Below are positions 43,389-52,331 of a stretch of DNA of 64,000 bases, one piece after another. The stretch lies in the NCBI RefSeq assembly GCF_016907715.1, contig NZ_JAFBCM010000001.1, positions 6,634,001 through 6,698,000 on the forward strand, read 5' to 3'. Every line of letters begins with the position of its first letter. Positions within the stretch are counted from its first letter, which is position 1. The translations under genes were made by a program, and so were the position numbers. This DNA is from Tenggerimyces flavus. Its GTDB lineage: Bacteria; Actinomycetota; Actinomycetes; Propionibacteriales; Actinopolymorphaceae. The notes beneath the pieces were generated by a model, which saw only the letters and a program-made list of their open reading frames with translations, was not told where the DNA came from and did no database searches.

Positions 43389-45105
43389 ACGACCGCTGGT
43401 TGAGCTCGAGGTAGTCGCTCAGGTGCATCTTCTGAAGGGTGTCGGTGTAGTCGGTCCAGTCACCGTCGTTGTTCGGATCGACCTCGCCCATGACGAACTT
43501 GGCCTCCATCTGCGTGACGTAGTTGTTGATCGTCGTCGACAGGTCGCCAGCCTGGGCCGAGTCGGCCTCGGACATCGTGAGCGGTGGCACCTGCAGTTCC
43601 TCGGGCTGCCGGTGCGGGTAGTACGCGCTGTTCGTGTCCTCGTAGAGCTTCTTCTCGTGCTCGGGCTTCTTGGGGTCGATCGCCGAGCTCATGAACCAGT
43701 CCTTCGACCAGTAGAGAACCCCGTCCTGGTACCAGGACTGCCCCGGCTTCGCGGGTGGCGGCTGGAGGTACTTGTACACGGCCTGCCGGCCGTCGATGCC
43801 GACCTCGCCCTTCTTCGCCCACGTCCAGCCCACGCCTTCCGGGCCGAGGTACGCGCGGTTGAGCGACTCCAGCTCGTACTGGCTGTCCGCCCACATCGCG
43901 GCGATCTCCGGGATCTTGCAGGCCTTCGTGATCACGAAGTTCCCGATGTAGTAGGAGCTGTAGTAGTCCCAGGTCGTCTGCCGGAATCCGTTCGGCCCCT
44001 TAAGCGGCGCGATCGGGGAGTACTCCCAGTAGCGCGGCGTGTCGACGGTGAGGAAGCCCCGCCGGCCGACGACGGTCCCGAGCGTCACGACCTTCGCCGT
44101 TCCGAGCTTCTTCATCTGGTCCGACGTCTGGGTGAACGTCTGCTTCGGGACGAGACCCTGCTGGTAGAGCTTGTTGAGGTAGCGCAGACCCTCGCGCCAC
44201 TCGTCCTTGTCGAAGACGCAGTCGACCTTGCCCTCGTTCAGTGCCAGCCACGGCGAGCCGGGGTTGTACATGAACGAGCCCATGATGAACGAGTCCAACG
44301 TCACCTGGGACATCTGCGTGGTGAGCGGGATCTCGTCGGCCTTGCCGTTCTTGTTCGGGTCGCCGTTCTTGAACTCCACCAGCATGTTCTCGAACTCGTC
44401 GAGCGACTCCGGCACCTTCAGCCCCACCTGGTCCAGCCACGGCTGGTAGACGAACGCGCCGGCGTTGTGCGTGTGACAGTGGAAACAGTCGTTCACGCTG
44501 GGCATGCAGTAGATGTTGCCGTCGGGCGAGGTGATGACCTTCTTGGCGTCGGGATACGCGTCGAAGATCCGCTTCGTCTCGACGCAGTACTCGTCGATGA
44601 TCTTGTTGAGCGGAACGAACAGCTTCTGCTGCGAGCCGTAGATGCTCAGCTGGGACGGCGTGAACCCGGACCACGGGAACATGAAGATGTCTGGCAGGTT
44701 GCCGGAGCTGATCATCGCGTTGACCTTGGTCATGGTGTCGCTGCCGCCGCTCGCCATGACCTGGAACTTCACCTTGACGCCCGTACGCTTCGTGAACCAG
44801 TCGGTGAACGCGTTCTTGTTCCAGTCCCCGACGGTGATGTCCGCGGGCACCGCGACGGTGAGCGTGGCGGGCTCGGTGGTGATCGGGCCCTTGGTCGACG
44901 CGATGGGTCCGATGTATCCCTGCGGATAGAGGACGTTCGGGTTCGGCGTGGTCTTCGGGCCCCCCGCGACCGGCTTGCCGGCGGCGGCATGAGAGCCGCC
45001 GCTGGCACCCGAATCACCACCGTTGCACGCGGCGATCGTCGGTACGGCGACCGCGGAAGCCGCCGCCGCCTTGAGGAATCCGCGTCGCGACAGGTGCGTC
45101 GCCAT
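43366..45105 (-). CDS. LplA-type extracellular solute-binding lipoprotein
   Basis: 579 residues, the large class of sugar-binding proteins paired with LplBC. The N-terminus LSRRGFLKAAAASAVAVPTIAAC has a twin-arginine start and a lipobox ending in Cys27, so a Tat-exported, lipid-anchored protein. The segment LPDIFMFPWSGFTPSQ and a DPNKNGKADEIPLTT loop (EF-hand-like calcium motif) are typical. It probably captures oligogalacturonides, as the PL22 lyase gene lies 18 nt upstream in the same unit. Confidence 0.9.
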   Translation of the reverse strand: MATHLSRRGFLKAAAASAVAVPTIAACNGGDSGASGGSHAAAGKPVAGGPKTTPNPNVLYPQGYIGPIASTKGPITTEPATLTVAVPADITVGDWNKNAFTDWFTKRTGVKVKFQVMASGGSDTMTKVNAMISSGNLPDIFMFPWSGFTPSQLSIYGSQQKLFVPLNKIIDEYCVETKRIFDAYPDAKKVITSPDGNIYCMPSVNDCFHCHTHNAGAFVYQPWLDQVGLKVPESLDEFENMLVEFKNGDPNKNGKADEIPLTTQMSQVTLDSFIMGSFMYNPGSPWLALNEGKVDCVFDKDEWREGLRYLNKLYQQGLVPKQTFTQTSDQMKKLGTAKVVTLGTVVGRRGFLTVDTPRYWEYSPIAPLKGPNGFRQTTWDYYSSYYIGNFVITKACKIPEIAAMWADSQYELESLNRAYLGPEGVGWTWAKKGEVGIDGRQAVYKYLQPPPAKPGQSWYQDGVLYWSKDWFMSSAIDPKKPEHEKKLYEDTNSAYYPHRQPEELQVPPLTMSEADSAQAGDLSTTINNYVTQMEAKFVMGEVDPNNDGDWTDYTDTLQKMHLSDYLELNQRSYEQRPGE

Positions 45106-45123
45106 GTTGCCTCCTGAGGTGAG

Positions 45124-46290
45124 CTACCTGGGGCGTTCGTGAACGGGAAGCGCCTCCACGTCGTCGGGAACGTCGATCAGGAACACGTTCCCGTAACCGT
45201 TGTGGTCGCTGGTGAACACGATCTGGTTGCCTGCGGCGTTGAACCGCGGATGAACGTGCACGTGCTGCACGTGGAACGAGCCTCGGTGCGTGTGCAACGT
45301 CCGAGGCTTGTCCCACGCGTCGCCGGTGGAGCGCCACAACACCAGCTGCGGGAAGTCGCGCTGCCCGTCGCCGACGACGAGACCGACGTCATTGGAGTGG
45401 CAGTGCTGGACCGAGACGGTCTCCATCTCCTGCTGGTCGGTGTTGTCGTAGTTGATCGAGCCGAGGAACGGCCTGCCCTGGAGCGTCCCGTGGTAGCCGA
45501 TGTGCTCGCCGTCGGCCTGCCAGTACTCGTGGCCGACGCGTTCGCCCGGCTCGGTCGGGCGGATCTTCCAGGCCTTCCCGTTCTCGATGTCGAGGCCCCA
45601 GATCCGGTGGTCCACCAGGTCCCACGGGCCTTCGTGGCAGAACGTCAGCAGATCGGCGCGGCCGGGTGAGGTGTTGATGTGCCCGATCCAGTGGTTCTCC
45701 TCCCAAGCCACGTTGGGCGGAGAGCCGTCGACGGGGATGCGGACGACCTGCGAGAGCGGATGCAGGTCGACGTGTTCGGCGAAGCCCGGATACAGCGACA
45801 GCCGGTGGTAGTCCGGGCCGAGCATCGCGGCGAGCTTGTCGTTGACGTCCTCGGTCACGTTCACGCAGACGTAGCGGCCGTCCGCGGTGACGTTGGTGCA
45901 CCCGCTGCCCTTGAAACCCTCGGGCACCTCGTAGAGAACCCGCTCCTCGAGCGTGTCGAGGTCCAGGGCGACGAGTCGGCCGCGGAACCAGTAGTACGCC
46001 TCGTCGCGGGCCGGGTTGACGCTCGTCGAGAGGAACGTGCCGGAACCGGCGTCCGGCAGGTCCGTCAGCTGCCGAAGCTCACCGCTCTCGAGGTCGACGC
46101 CGTAGAGGTTCGTCGCGTTCTGCCGGTCCGAGCCGACGACGAGCTTCCGGCCGCCGTCGTACCAACCGGCGTTGGTGAAGTAGAGGTGGTGGCTGTTGCC
46201 CTTGTGGTTCGTGAGCTGTTGCACGCGGGCGTCGGTCTCGACGTCGCGGAACTCGATCCGTTCCGACGGGAAGGCATCGCCTTTGGCCAT
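45124..46290 (-). CDS. Oligogalacturonate lyase (PL22 family)
   Basis: 388-residue beta-propeller lyase. Recognisable PL22/Ogl blocks are NSHHLYFTNAGWYDGG, WIGHINTSP, LLTFCHEGPWD, RIWGLDIENG, the run PGERVGHEYWQADGEHIGYHG, VSVQHCHSND and VQHVHVHPRFN. The last two carry the histidines that bind Mn2+ in the family. Cytoplasmic; it splits (unsaturated) digalacturonate by beta-elimination to 5-keto-4-deoxyuronate. It anchors the interpretation of the whole 35890-52320 locus as pectin use. Confidence 0.9.
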   Translation of the reverse strand: MAKGDAFPSERIEFRDVETDARVQQLTNHKGNSHHLYFTNAGWYDGGRKLVVGSDRQNATNLYGVDLESGELRQLTDLPDAGSGTFLSTSVNPARDEAYYWFRGRLVALDLDTLEERVLYEVPEGFKGSGCTNVTADGRYVCVNVTEDVNDKLAAMLGPDYHRLSLYPGFAEHVDLHPLSQVVRIPVDGSPPNVAWEENHWIGHINTSPGRADLLTFCHEGPWDLVDHRIWGLDIENGKAWKIRPTEPGERVGHEYWQADGEHIGYHGTLQGRPFLGSINYDNTDQQEMETVSVQHCHSNDVGLVVGDGQRDFPQLVLWRSTGDAWDKPRTLHTHRGSFHVQHVHVHPRFNAAGNQIVFTSDHNGYGNVFLIDVPDDVEALPVHERPR

Positions 46291-46297
46291 GGTCGGT

Positions 46298-47086
46298 TCA
46301 TCCCTCCCGGTCCAGCAGCGAGGCGGACTCCGGGTCCAGAAACAGCACGGCGTTGCCCTGACGGCGCAGCGCGGTCGCCGGGCAGGAGTTGTCGACGGGC
46401 GCGGTCAGCGCGGCGCGGACGGCTTCGGCCTTCCTCCGTTCGGGAACGGCGACCTGGAGGGAGCGCGCGGAAAGTAGAGCCGGAACGGTGAGCGAGATCG
46501 CCGTCTCGGGTACGGACTCGATGCCGGCGAAGTGTCCTTCGTCGACCTGCTGCTTACGCGACCTGTCATCGAGTGAGACGACCCTGGCCCACCGTTCGTC
46601 GGCGAAGTCAGCCTGGTACGGCTCGTTGAACGCGAGGTGGCCGTTCTCCCCGATCCCCATGCAGACAAGGTCGATCGGCTTCTCCCTGAGCAGGTCCTCG
46701 TACCTCGCGGCCTCCGCGGACGGGCTCGCGGCCCGACCGTCGAGGTAGTGCACGCGGGCGGGGGCGAGTGGCCGCTCGAGGTTCTCGGCGATCCAGCGCT
46801 GGAAGCTCGCCGGGTGGTCGGGGCCGATCCCGACGTACTCGTCCATGTGGAAGACCGTGACCGCGTGCCAGGGAACGTCGGCCACGTCCACCAGTGCTTT
46901 CACGAACGGGAGCTGCGAGTTTCCCGTGGCCATGACGACCCGAGCCTCGCCACGCTCGCGGACGCTCGCCCGCACCACCTCCGCGGTGTGCGCCGCGGCC
47001 GCCTGTCCCAACGCGCGCTGCGAGGACAGCACCCGCACACGCAGGGACTCCGCGGCGAACTCCCAGCTCGCTCCGCCGTCCGCCAT
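46298..47086 (-). CDS. NagB-like sugar-phosphate deaminase/isomerase
   Basis: 262 residues from ATG 47086, GGAGAGG upstream. Glucosamine-6-phosphate deaminase fold: VVMATGNSQLPF (phosphate loop, about 50-61), VFHMDEYVG (Asp82, Glu83) and MGIGENGHLAFNEP (143-156). True NagB has D-G-H at the last motif; here it is N148-G-H, a variant found in paralogues of unclear substrate. It starts the leftward operon NagB-like, PL22, LplABC, isomerase, just after a perfect LacI-type palindrome. An amino-sugar substrate is possible. Confidence 0.82.
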   Translation of the reverse strand: MADGGASWEFAAESLRVRVLSSQRALGQAAAAHTAEVVRASVRERGEARVVMATGNSQLPFVKALVDVADVPWHAVTVFHMDEYVGIGPDHPASFQRWIAENLERPLAPARVHYLDGRAASPSAEAARYEDLLREKPIDLVCMGIGENGHLAFNEPYQADFADERWARVVSLDDRSRKQQVDEGHFAGIESVPETAISLTVPALLSARSLQVAVPERRKAEAVRAALTAPVDNSCPATALRRQGNAVLFLDPESASLLDREG

Positions 47087-47135
47087 TCCGTCGCCTCTCC
47101 TCGGGCCCGTTCGCCTACTGTCGCACGACAATAAC

Positions 47136-47147
47136 GCAAGCGCTTGC
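47136..47147. promoter_or_regulatory. Putative LacI-family operator, site 2 (GCAAGCGCTTGC)
   Basis: A perfect 12-bp palindrome 50 nt upstream of the NagB-like/PL22/LplABC operon. It is the best copy of the AAGCGCTT box in the window and should control the lyase and importer. Confidence 0.7.
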
Positions 47148-47249
47148 ATTGAGGAAGACTCGTGCTGGGTAAGTGTGGTCGACGACTCGTCCAGATGCGG
47201 TCATCGCGCCAGTTTGCAGGATCTTGCAGCACCCGCGCCGACGGGCACC

Positions 47250-47987
47250 TCAGGCGATCACGGACGGGTACGGGGTGCGGGGTGCGTCGCCGATGTGGTG
47301 GTGGTCCGGGCCGAAATAGCTCATCGTCACGGCACGGCGAGGCGAGCCGGACTGGTTGGCCGCGGTGGCGTGGACGAGCAGACTGTGGAAGAACAGCCCG
47401 GTGCCGCGCGCCATCGGGACGTGTACGAGCTTGTCCACGTCGTAGTGCGTCTGCGGCACCACGTAGTCGTGCGCCGTGTTCTCGTGCGGCAGCGCGCCGG
47501 CGCGGTGGCTTCCCGGGACGACCATCATGCAACCGTTGTCGATCGTCGCGTCGTCGAACGGAATCCAGCACGACCAGAGCGACATCGGCTCGATGGGCCA
47601 GTACGGCGAGTCCTGGTGCACGCCCTTCTCCGATCCCACCGATGGCGGCTTCATGAGCGCGTCGGCGCGGTACAGCCGGAGGTCGCCGCCGACGAGCGCG
47701 CGGACGCGCCCGGTGATCTCCTCGGACGAGATCAGCGAACGGAACAGGTCGTCGCCCCACAGCCCGCTGATCTTGCGGATGTCGAGCCCGTCGGCTTGCT
47801 GCCGGGCGAGTGGCTCGCGCTGCAGCTCCACCCCTGCCGGCAACGGGCGCGAGCCCGCCGCGTACTCCTGTAGCCTGTCCGCGAACCGCGCACAGTCCGC
47901 GGCGGAGATCAGCTCCTCGACCAGGAAGAAGCCGTCGCGATCCACGTTCTCGACCGGCACCTCATGATGGATCCGCGAAGCAGTCAT
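47250..47987 (-). CDS. Phytanoyl-CoA dioxygenase (PhyH)-family protein
   Basis: 245 residues from ATG 47987. Iron ligands His124 and Asp126 (GVHQDSPYW) and His206 (HSLLVHATAANQS), with Arg217/218 for 2-oxoglutarate. Only distantly similar to the PhyH protein at 12424. It is divergent from the AraC gene, which probably regulates it. Substrate unknown; an unusual partner for pectin genes. Confidence 0.85.
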   Translation of the reverse strand: MTASRIHHEVPVENVDRDGFFLVEELISAADCARFADRLQEYAAGSRPLPAGVELQREPLARQQADGLDIRKISGLWGDDLFRSLISSEEITGRVRALVGGDLRLYRADALMKPPSVGSEKGVHQDSPYWPIEPMSLWSCWIPFDDATIDNGCMMVVPGSHRAGALPHENTAHDYVVPQTHYDVDKLVHVPMARGTGLFFHSLLVHATAANQSGSPRRAVTMSYFGPDHHHIGDAPRTPYPSVIA

Positions 47988-48051
47988 GGTGATTCTCCGT
48001 CCGTGAGAGCAGCACTTACCTGCAGTCTCGCCAGGGACTCGCGCCAGTGGT

Positions 48052-48918
48052 ATGGACGTTCGCGCTGGATGGCTGGACGTTCCGGAGCGGCACCCGATGG
48101 TCGATGAACGGTCCGACGTCTCCGTCGCCGCCCTGGCCGGCGCGTTCTTCGCCTGCCCGCCCTCGTGGTCGCTCGGCGAACGCACCCGGCCGCACTACCA
48201 GCTGTGGCTGGTCTGCGGCGGCGAGGTGACCTTTACGATCGACGGCCGATCGGTCCGTACGGTCGGCGAGCGATCGGCCCTGCTGCTCTCCCCCGGCCTC
48301 CGACATCGCGCCGAGCATCGCCCCGACCGGCCATTGCACTGCTACGTCGTCCACTTCGTCGGACGGAGCTACGGCCTGCCGACGGCAATGCTCTGGGACC
48401 CGTACGCGATCTGCGAGGTCGAGCAGACCGCCTGGACGGCGATCGCCGGCTCGGCACGCGAGCTGTGCACCGAGCTGGCCGATCCCAAGCCCGGCAGCAC
48501 ATTGCTGGCGAACGCCGCACTGACCCGCGCCCTCGGCCTGTTGCAGCGAAATGCGGTGGACGTCGAGTCGCTGGCGTACGGCGAACGCACGGTGGCGGCC
48601 GTCGCGGCCGTCGTCGAGCACATCACCGCGCACTACCGCGACGACCTGTCGCTGCGCGACCTCGCCGGAGTGGCGAACGCCAGCCCTGCCCACCTCAGCC
48701 GGCTGTTCCGCCGCACGCTCGGGCTGTCGCCGATCCAGTACTTGCGTCGCCATCGGCTCGACCACGCGAAGCGGCTGTTGACCGACACCGACCTGGCCGT
48801 CGCCCAGGTCGCAGCTGCCGTGGGCTATGCCGACGGCTTCTACTTCAGCCGCACGTTCCGTCGCGCCGAAGGCATGTCGCCCACGCAGTACCGGCACGCG
48901 AGGCGGCCCGGCCTCTGA
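48052..48918 (+). CDS. AraC-family transcriptional regulator
   Basis: 288 residues. N-terminal cupin-like sensing domain (about 20-120, with HYQLWLVCGGEVTFTIDG and LLLSPGLRHRAEHRP). The C-terminal double helix-turn-helix (about 185-285) contains LSLRDLAGVANASPAHLSRLFRRTLG and VAQVAAAVGYADGFYFSRTFRRAEG. Typical activator of sugar-utilisation genes. The 64-bp divergent gap to the PhyH gene suggests that target. Ends 4 nt from the convergent Gfo/Idh gene. Confidence 0.9.
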   Translation: MDVRAGWLDVPERHPMVDERSDVSVAALAGAFFACPPSWSLGERTRPHYQLWLVCGGEVTFTIDGRSVRTVGERSALLLSPGLRHRAEHRPDRPLHCYVVHFVGRSYGLPTAMLWDPYAICEVEQTAWTAIAGSARELCTELADPKPGSTLLANAALTRALGLLQRNAVDVESLAYGERTVAAVAAVVEHITAHYRDDLSLRDLAGVANASPAHLSRLFRRTLGLSPIQYLRRHRLDHAKRLLTDTDLAVAQVAAAVGYADGFYFSRTFRRAEGMSPTQYRHARRPGL

Positions 48919-48922
48919 CGCG

Positions 48923-50191
48923 TCAGTCGAACTCGCCCAGCAGCTCGGCGAGCTCGTACGCGCGGTTGTCGCGCACCGAGCGCCAGATCGCCTCGCCGGT
49001 CGCCACCGCGTACGCGCCCGCCCGTCCGTCGGCGACGATGCCCAGCTCGACCGACTCCTCCGACGGTCCCGCGAACAGGTCGTGCCGCAGCCGTGGGTCG
49101 GCCCCTCCATGCCCGCCAGCCGCGGCCGGCACGACGTACGACACGGGCTGGCCGAACATCGGATAGTGCGTGATCCGCGCCGACTCCGGCGTCTCTCCCC
49201 CGCCGTCGCGGAACGTCACGTCGGACGCCTCGATCCGGCCGTGCGTCCCGCTGATGCCGAGCCGGTAGCCCTCCCACGGACCGGAGAAGCTCAGCGTGTA
49301 CGTCATCGAAGCTCCACGCTGGAAGCGGATCACGGCCGCATACGTGTCCTCGATGTCGATGGCCTCGTCGTAGATGTAGCGCTGCTCGTCCGGCGGGTAC
49401 TGCACGTCGTACGGCAGATCCGCCGCCGCGCTGGCGGTGGCCCAGCGCCGCTGGTACGGGCAGCGCTGGCGCTGCTCACTCGGCGAGAGGTCCTTGCCGG
49501 GATTGTGTGGGCTGTCCGGCCCGTAGTAGTTGAGCGCGCCGTACGCGAACACTTGCCGCGGCACGTCGTCGACGAGCCAGTTGACCAGGTCGAGATGGTG
49601 GCAGGACTTGTGCACCGAAAGGCCGCCGGACAGCGCGCGTTGCCGGTTCCAGCGGTGGAAGTAGCTGGCGCCGTGGCAGGTGTCGACGCTCCACAGCAGG
49701 TCGACGTTCGTCACCCTGCCGACGAGCCCGTCGCGCACCATCCGCTTGAGCTGCCGGTTGCGCGCGGTGTGCCGGACGTTGTGCGCGACGCGGATCGAAC
49801 CGCTGCTGGCACGTTCGGCGGCGAGCATGGCGCGGGCCTGCGCGCAGTCCGCGGTCATCGGCTTCTCGGTGATGACGTCGAGTCCGCGTTCGAGCGCCGC
49901 GATCGCGTACTGCGCGTGGCTGTGGTCCGGCGAGGCCACGATCACCACGTGCGGCTTGGTCTCGTCCACCATCCGGTCGAACGCGTCGGAGACGTAGCAC
50001 GGCACGTTCACCGCGTGCCGTTCGGCGAACGCCGCCATTCGCCCCTTGTCGACGTCGGTGACGGAGACCAGCTGCCCGTACGCCGACAGGTCGTCGGCGG
50101 GATCGCCGCTGGCGGGCCGGCCCAGCAGCGGCAGCGCGAACATGTCCAGGCCGCGTTTGCTCAAGCCCACCAGGGCGTAGCGCGTGCTCAT
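48923..50191 (-). CDS. Gfo/Idh/MocA-family oxidoreductase
   Basis: 422 residues. N-terminal Rossmann fold with YALVGLSKRG, VIVASPDHSHAQ and the diagnostic EKPM at 109-112. The C-terminal alpha/beta domain includes SGGLSVHKSCHHLDLVNWL, whose Lys/His residues are in the catalytic region. It oxidises or reduces a sugar or sugar acid with NAD(P). ATG 50191 overlaps the hydrolase stop, so the two genes are coupled. Confidence 0.88.
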   Translation of the reverse strand: MSTRYALVGLSKRGLDMFALPLLGRPASGDPADDLSAYGQLVSVTDVDKGRMAAFAERHAVNVPCYVSDAFDRMVDETKPHVVIVASPDHSHAQYAIAALERGLDVITEKPMTADCAQARAMLAAERASSGSIRVAHNVRHTARNRQLKRMVRDGLVGRVTNVDLLWSVDTCHGASYFHRWNRQRALSGGLSVHKSCHHLDLVNWLVDDVPRQVFAYGALNYYGPDSPHNPGKDLSPSEQRQRCPYQRRWATASAAADLPYDVQYPPDEQRYIYDEAIDIEDTYAAVIRFQRGASMTYTLSFSGPWEGYRLGISGTHGRIEASDVTFRDGGGETPESARITHYPMFGQPVSYVVPAAAGGHGGADPRLRHDLFAGPSEESVELGIVADGRAGAYAVATGEAIWRSVRDNRAYELAELLGEFD

Positions 50192-51225
50192 GCAGTCTCC
50201 AGGGCTCGGGCGAAGAACTCGGCGGATCCGTGCGGGTCGAACCGGTGCCCGCCGGCGAACAGGTTCAGCTCGAGCCGCTCGGCGGCGCCTGCCGCCGCGT
50301 AGATCTCGCGGACCCGCTGGTGGCAGGCGAGTGCGGAGTCGACGAGGAAGCACTCGTCGTGCGCGCCGATGTCGACCAGCAGCGGCAGCGGCGCGAGCAG
50401 GCCTTGCAGGTCGGGGACGTCGACGAGCTCGTAGAGGCCTGGCGTGACCTGCGAGCCGCAGTAGTTGGCGTCGCGGTAGGCGAAGTCGGCGAACAGGTCG
50501 CTGTAGCAGACGATCTCCGCGGCCCTCAGCCGTTCGTCCAGGAGCGCGCTCCACAGCGTGAGCGTGCCGCCGCCGGACAGGCCGACGACGCCGAGCCGGT
50601 CCGGGTCGACGAACGGCAGCTCGCTGGCGAAGTCGACCAGCTTCCGGCCGTACGCGAGGTTCATGCCGAGCGGCGTCATCCCGAGCATCGTCGCGTGCAG
50701 GTAGTACAGGTCGCACCGGTCGTGGCCGCCGCCGACGGCGCGGTGGTGCGGCTTGCGGTCGTCGGCGAGGTCGCCGTACCCCATCCAGTCGATGGCGAAC
50801 GTGACGAAGCCGGCCTCGGCGAGGTGGCGGCCGTAGCCGCGGTGCACGTCTTCGCCGGGCTCGCCCATCACCGGCTCCTTGCCCGCCGCGGTGTGGCCGT
50901 GCCAGCAGAGGATGCCCGGGCGTCGTTCTCCGCGGGTGAGATCGGCGGGGCGGTTCACGTACGCGACGGCGGACAGCCCGGGCTGGACGTCGAGGTGCCA
51001 GCGCTGCCGGAGGAGCGGACCGTCCCGCCATTCGGCGACCAGCTCGGGATGCGGGTCGACCTGGGCGGGGAGCCTGCCGAGAGTGGCCAGAACGGCCGGC
51101 TTGGCCCGCGTTCGCCAGGCCGGGAAGGCGCCGGCGAACCGGTACCGTGGCAGGTGCGAGCGTGCGGTCGCGAGGAACAGCTCGTACGGGCTGAAGTTCC
51201 GGCGCGCCTCCGCACTCCGCTCCAT
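50188..51225 (-). CDS. Alpha/beta hydrolase, acetyl-esterase-like
   Basis: 345 residues from ATG 51225. Alpha/beta hydrolase with the oxyanion region ILCWHGHTAAG (106-116), DWMGYGD, nucleophile Ser217 in GLSGGGTLT, an acid near DIGAHDE and His in GGHRFDP. It resembles the AXE1/abhydrolase-7 esterases that deacetylate polysaccharide fragments. Pectin is often acetylated, so a deacetylase fits. A longer start at 51270 would cover the imperfect LacI box at 51242, so I prefer the shorter start. Confidence 0.83.
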   Translation of the reverse strand: MERSAEARRNFSPYELFLATARSHLPRYRFAGAFPAWRTRAKPAVLATLGRLPAQVDPHPELVAEWRDGPLLRQRWHLDVQPGLSAVAYVNRPADLTRGERRPGILCWHGHTAAGKEPVMGEPGEDVHRGYGRHLAEAGFVTFAIDWMGYGDLADDRKPHHRAVGGGHDRCDLYYLHATMLGMTPLGMNLAYGRKLVDFASELPFVDPDRLGVVGLSGGGTLTLWSALLDERLRAAEIVCYSDLFADFAYRDANYCGSQVTPGLYELVDVPDLQGLLAPLPLLVDIGAHDECFLVDSALACHQRVREIYAAAGAAERLELNLFAGGHRFDPHGSAEFFARALETA

Positions 51226-51241
51226 CGCCCGGACGCTACCA

Positions 51242-51251
51242 CAACCGCTTG
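51242..51251. promoter_or_regulatory. Putative LacI-family half-site/operator (CAACCGCTTG)
   Basis: An imperfect copy (one central change) of the CAAGCGCTTG box, 17 nt upstream of the hydrolase start and 58 nt from the perfect copy at 51309. Two sites in one divergent region would allow looping by a LacI tetramer or independent control of both directions. Confidence 0.4.
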
Positions 51252-51308
51252 CAGCACGTGCAGTGCTCATGCGGCGGACTCTCCTGTGGAGTGTCCCGTC
51301 TCCTGGCA

Positions 51309-51318
51309 CAAGCGCTTG
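51309..51318. promoter_or_regulatory. Putative LacI-family operator, site 3 (CAAGCGCTTG)
   Basis: Perfect 10-bp palindrome just 15 nt before the LacI-family start codon at 51334, positioned for autorepression. Same word as at 35805-35814. Confidence 0.65.
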
Positions 51319-51333
51319 CCGTACGATCACGTC

Positions 51334-52320
51334 ATGAGCGTGACCCTCGCCGACGTCGCGGCTGCTTGCGGGATCTCACCGTCCACGGTGTCGCGGGCCC
51401 TGTCCGACCCCGACAAGGTCAACGCCGCTACCCGGAAGCGGGTCCAGCAGGTGGCCAACAGGATGGGCTACACGCCGAGCCGAGCCGCCCGTTCGCTGTC
51501 GATCGGGCGCACCGGCACGATCGGGCTGATCGTGCCCGACATCGCGAACCCGTTCTTCCCGCCCTTGATCAAGACCGTGCAGTCGCGCGCGACTGCACGG
51601 GCGAACGCGGTGCTGCTCGCCGACACCGACGAGCACGTCGCGGACGAGCTGCCGCGCGCGCGGGCGATGCGCAAGGACGTGGACGGGCTGATCATGGTGT
51701 CGCCGCGCACGTCGGAGGCGCGGATGGAGGAGCTCATCCAGCTCGGCCCGATCGTGTTCGTCAACCGGCAGGTGCCCGGCGCGACGTGTGTGACGATCGA
51801 GAGCGCGAACGGCATCAACGACGCGATCGAGCACCTCAGCGCGCTCGGGCACAGGAACATCTGCTACCTGAACGGGCCGCGCCGTTCGTGGTCGAACGCC
51901 CAACGCCACAAGGCGATCCGCGCGGCGTGCAAGTCGCGCGGCGTCGAGCTGACCGAGTTCGGCCCGTTCGAGGCACAGGTCCAGGCCGGTGTCCGGGCGG
52001 CCGACCTCGTCCTCGCGAGCGACGCCACCGCGGTGCTCGCGTACGACGATCTGATCGCACTGGGCGTGATGGGCCGGATCGCCGAGCGCGGGCTGCGCGT
52101 CGGCCACGACGTCAGCGTCATCGGCATCGACGACAGCCCGATGTCGAGCGTGATGTACCCGACGCTGACCTCGATCCACGTTCCGAACGCCGAGGCCGGA
52201 GCACTCGCCGTCGACCTCCTGCTCGACCTCCTCGAGGGCGTCGAGGGCGTGGACCCGGACGAGACCGAGCTGGAGACCCACCTCGTGATCCGCGGCTCCA
52301 CCGGCCCGGTCCCGGCCTAG
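51334..52320 (+). CDS. LacI-family transcriptional repressor
   Basis: 328 residues from ATG 51334. N-terminal helix-turn-helix and hinge: TLADVAAACGISPSTVSRAL and MGYTPSRAARSL (1-55). The periplasmic-binding-protein-like sensor follows, with GTIGLIVPDIANPFFP, SVIGIDDSPMSS and TSIHVPNAEAG. The hinge and recognition helix are of the type that binds CG-centred palindromes such as AAGCGCTT, present in its own promoter and before two other operons of the locus. The inducer is probably a (oligo)galacturonate metabolite. Confidence 0.92.
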   Translation: MSVTLADVAAACGISPSTVSRALSDPDKVNAATRKRVQQVANRMGYTPSRAARSLSIGRTGTIGLIVPDIANPFFPPLIKTVQSRATARANAVLLADTDEHVADELPRARAMRKDVDGLIMVSPRTSEARMEELIQLGPIVFVNRQVPGATCVTIESANGINDAIEHLSALGHRNICYLNGPRRSWSNAQRHKAIRAACKSRGVELTEFGPFEAQVQAGVRAADLVLASDATAVLAYDDLIALGVMGRIAERGLRVGHDVSVIGIDDSPMSSVMYPTLTSIHVPNAEAGALAVDLLLDLLEGVEGVDPDETELETHLVIRGSTGPVPA

Positions 52321-52331
52321 CCTCGACCTCT

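Noticed and set aside
48923-51031. A 702-residue open frame joining hydrolase and oxidoreductase
   Set aside because: The first 280 residues are an out-of-frame reading of the alpha/beta hydrolase. The Gfo/Idh protein starts at ATG 50191.
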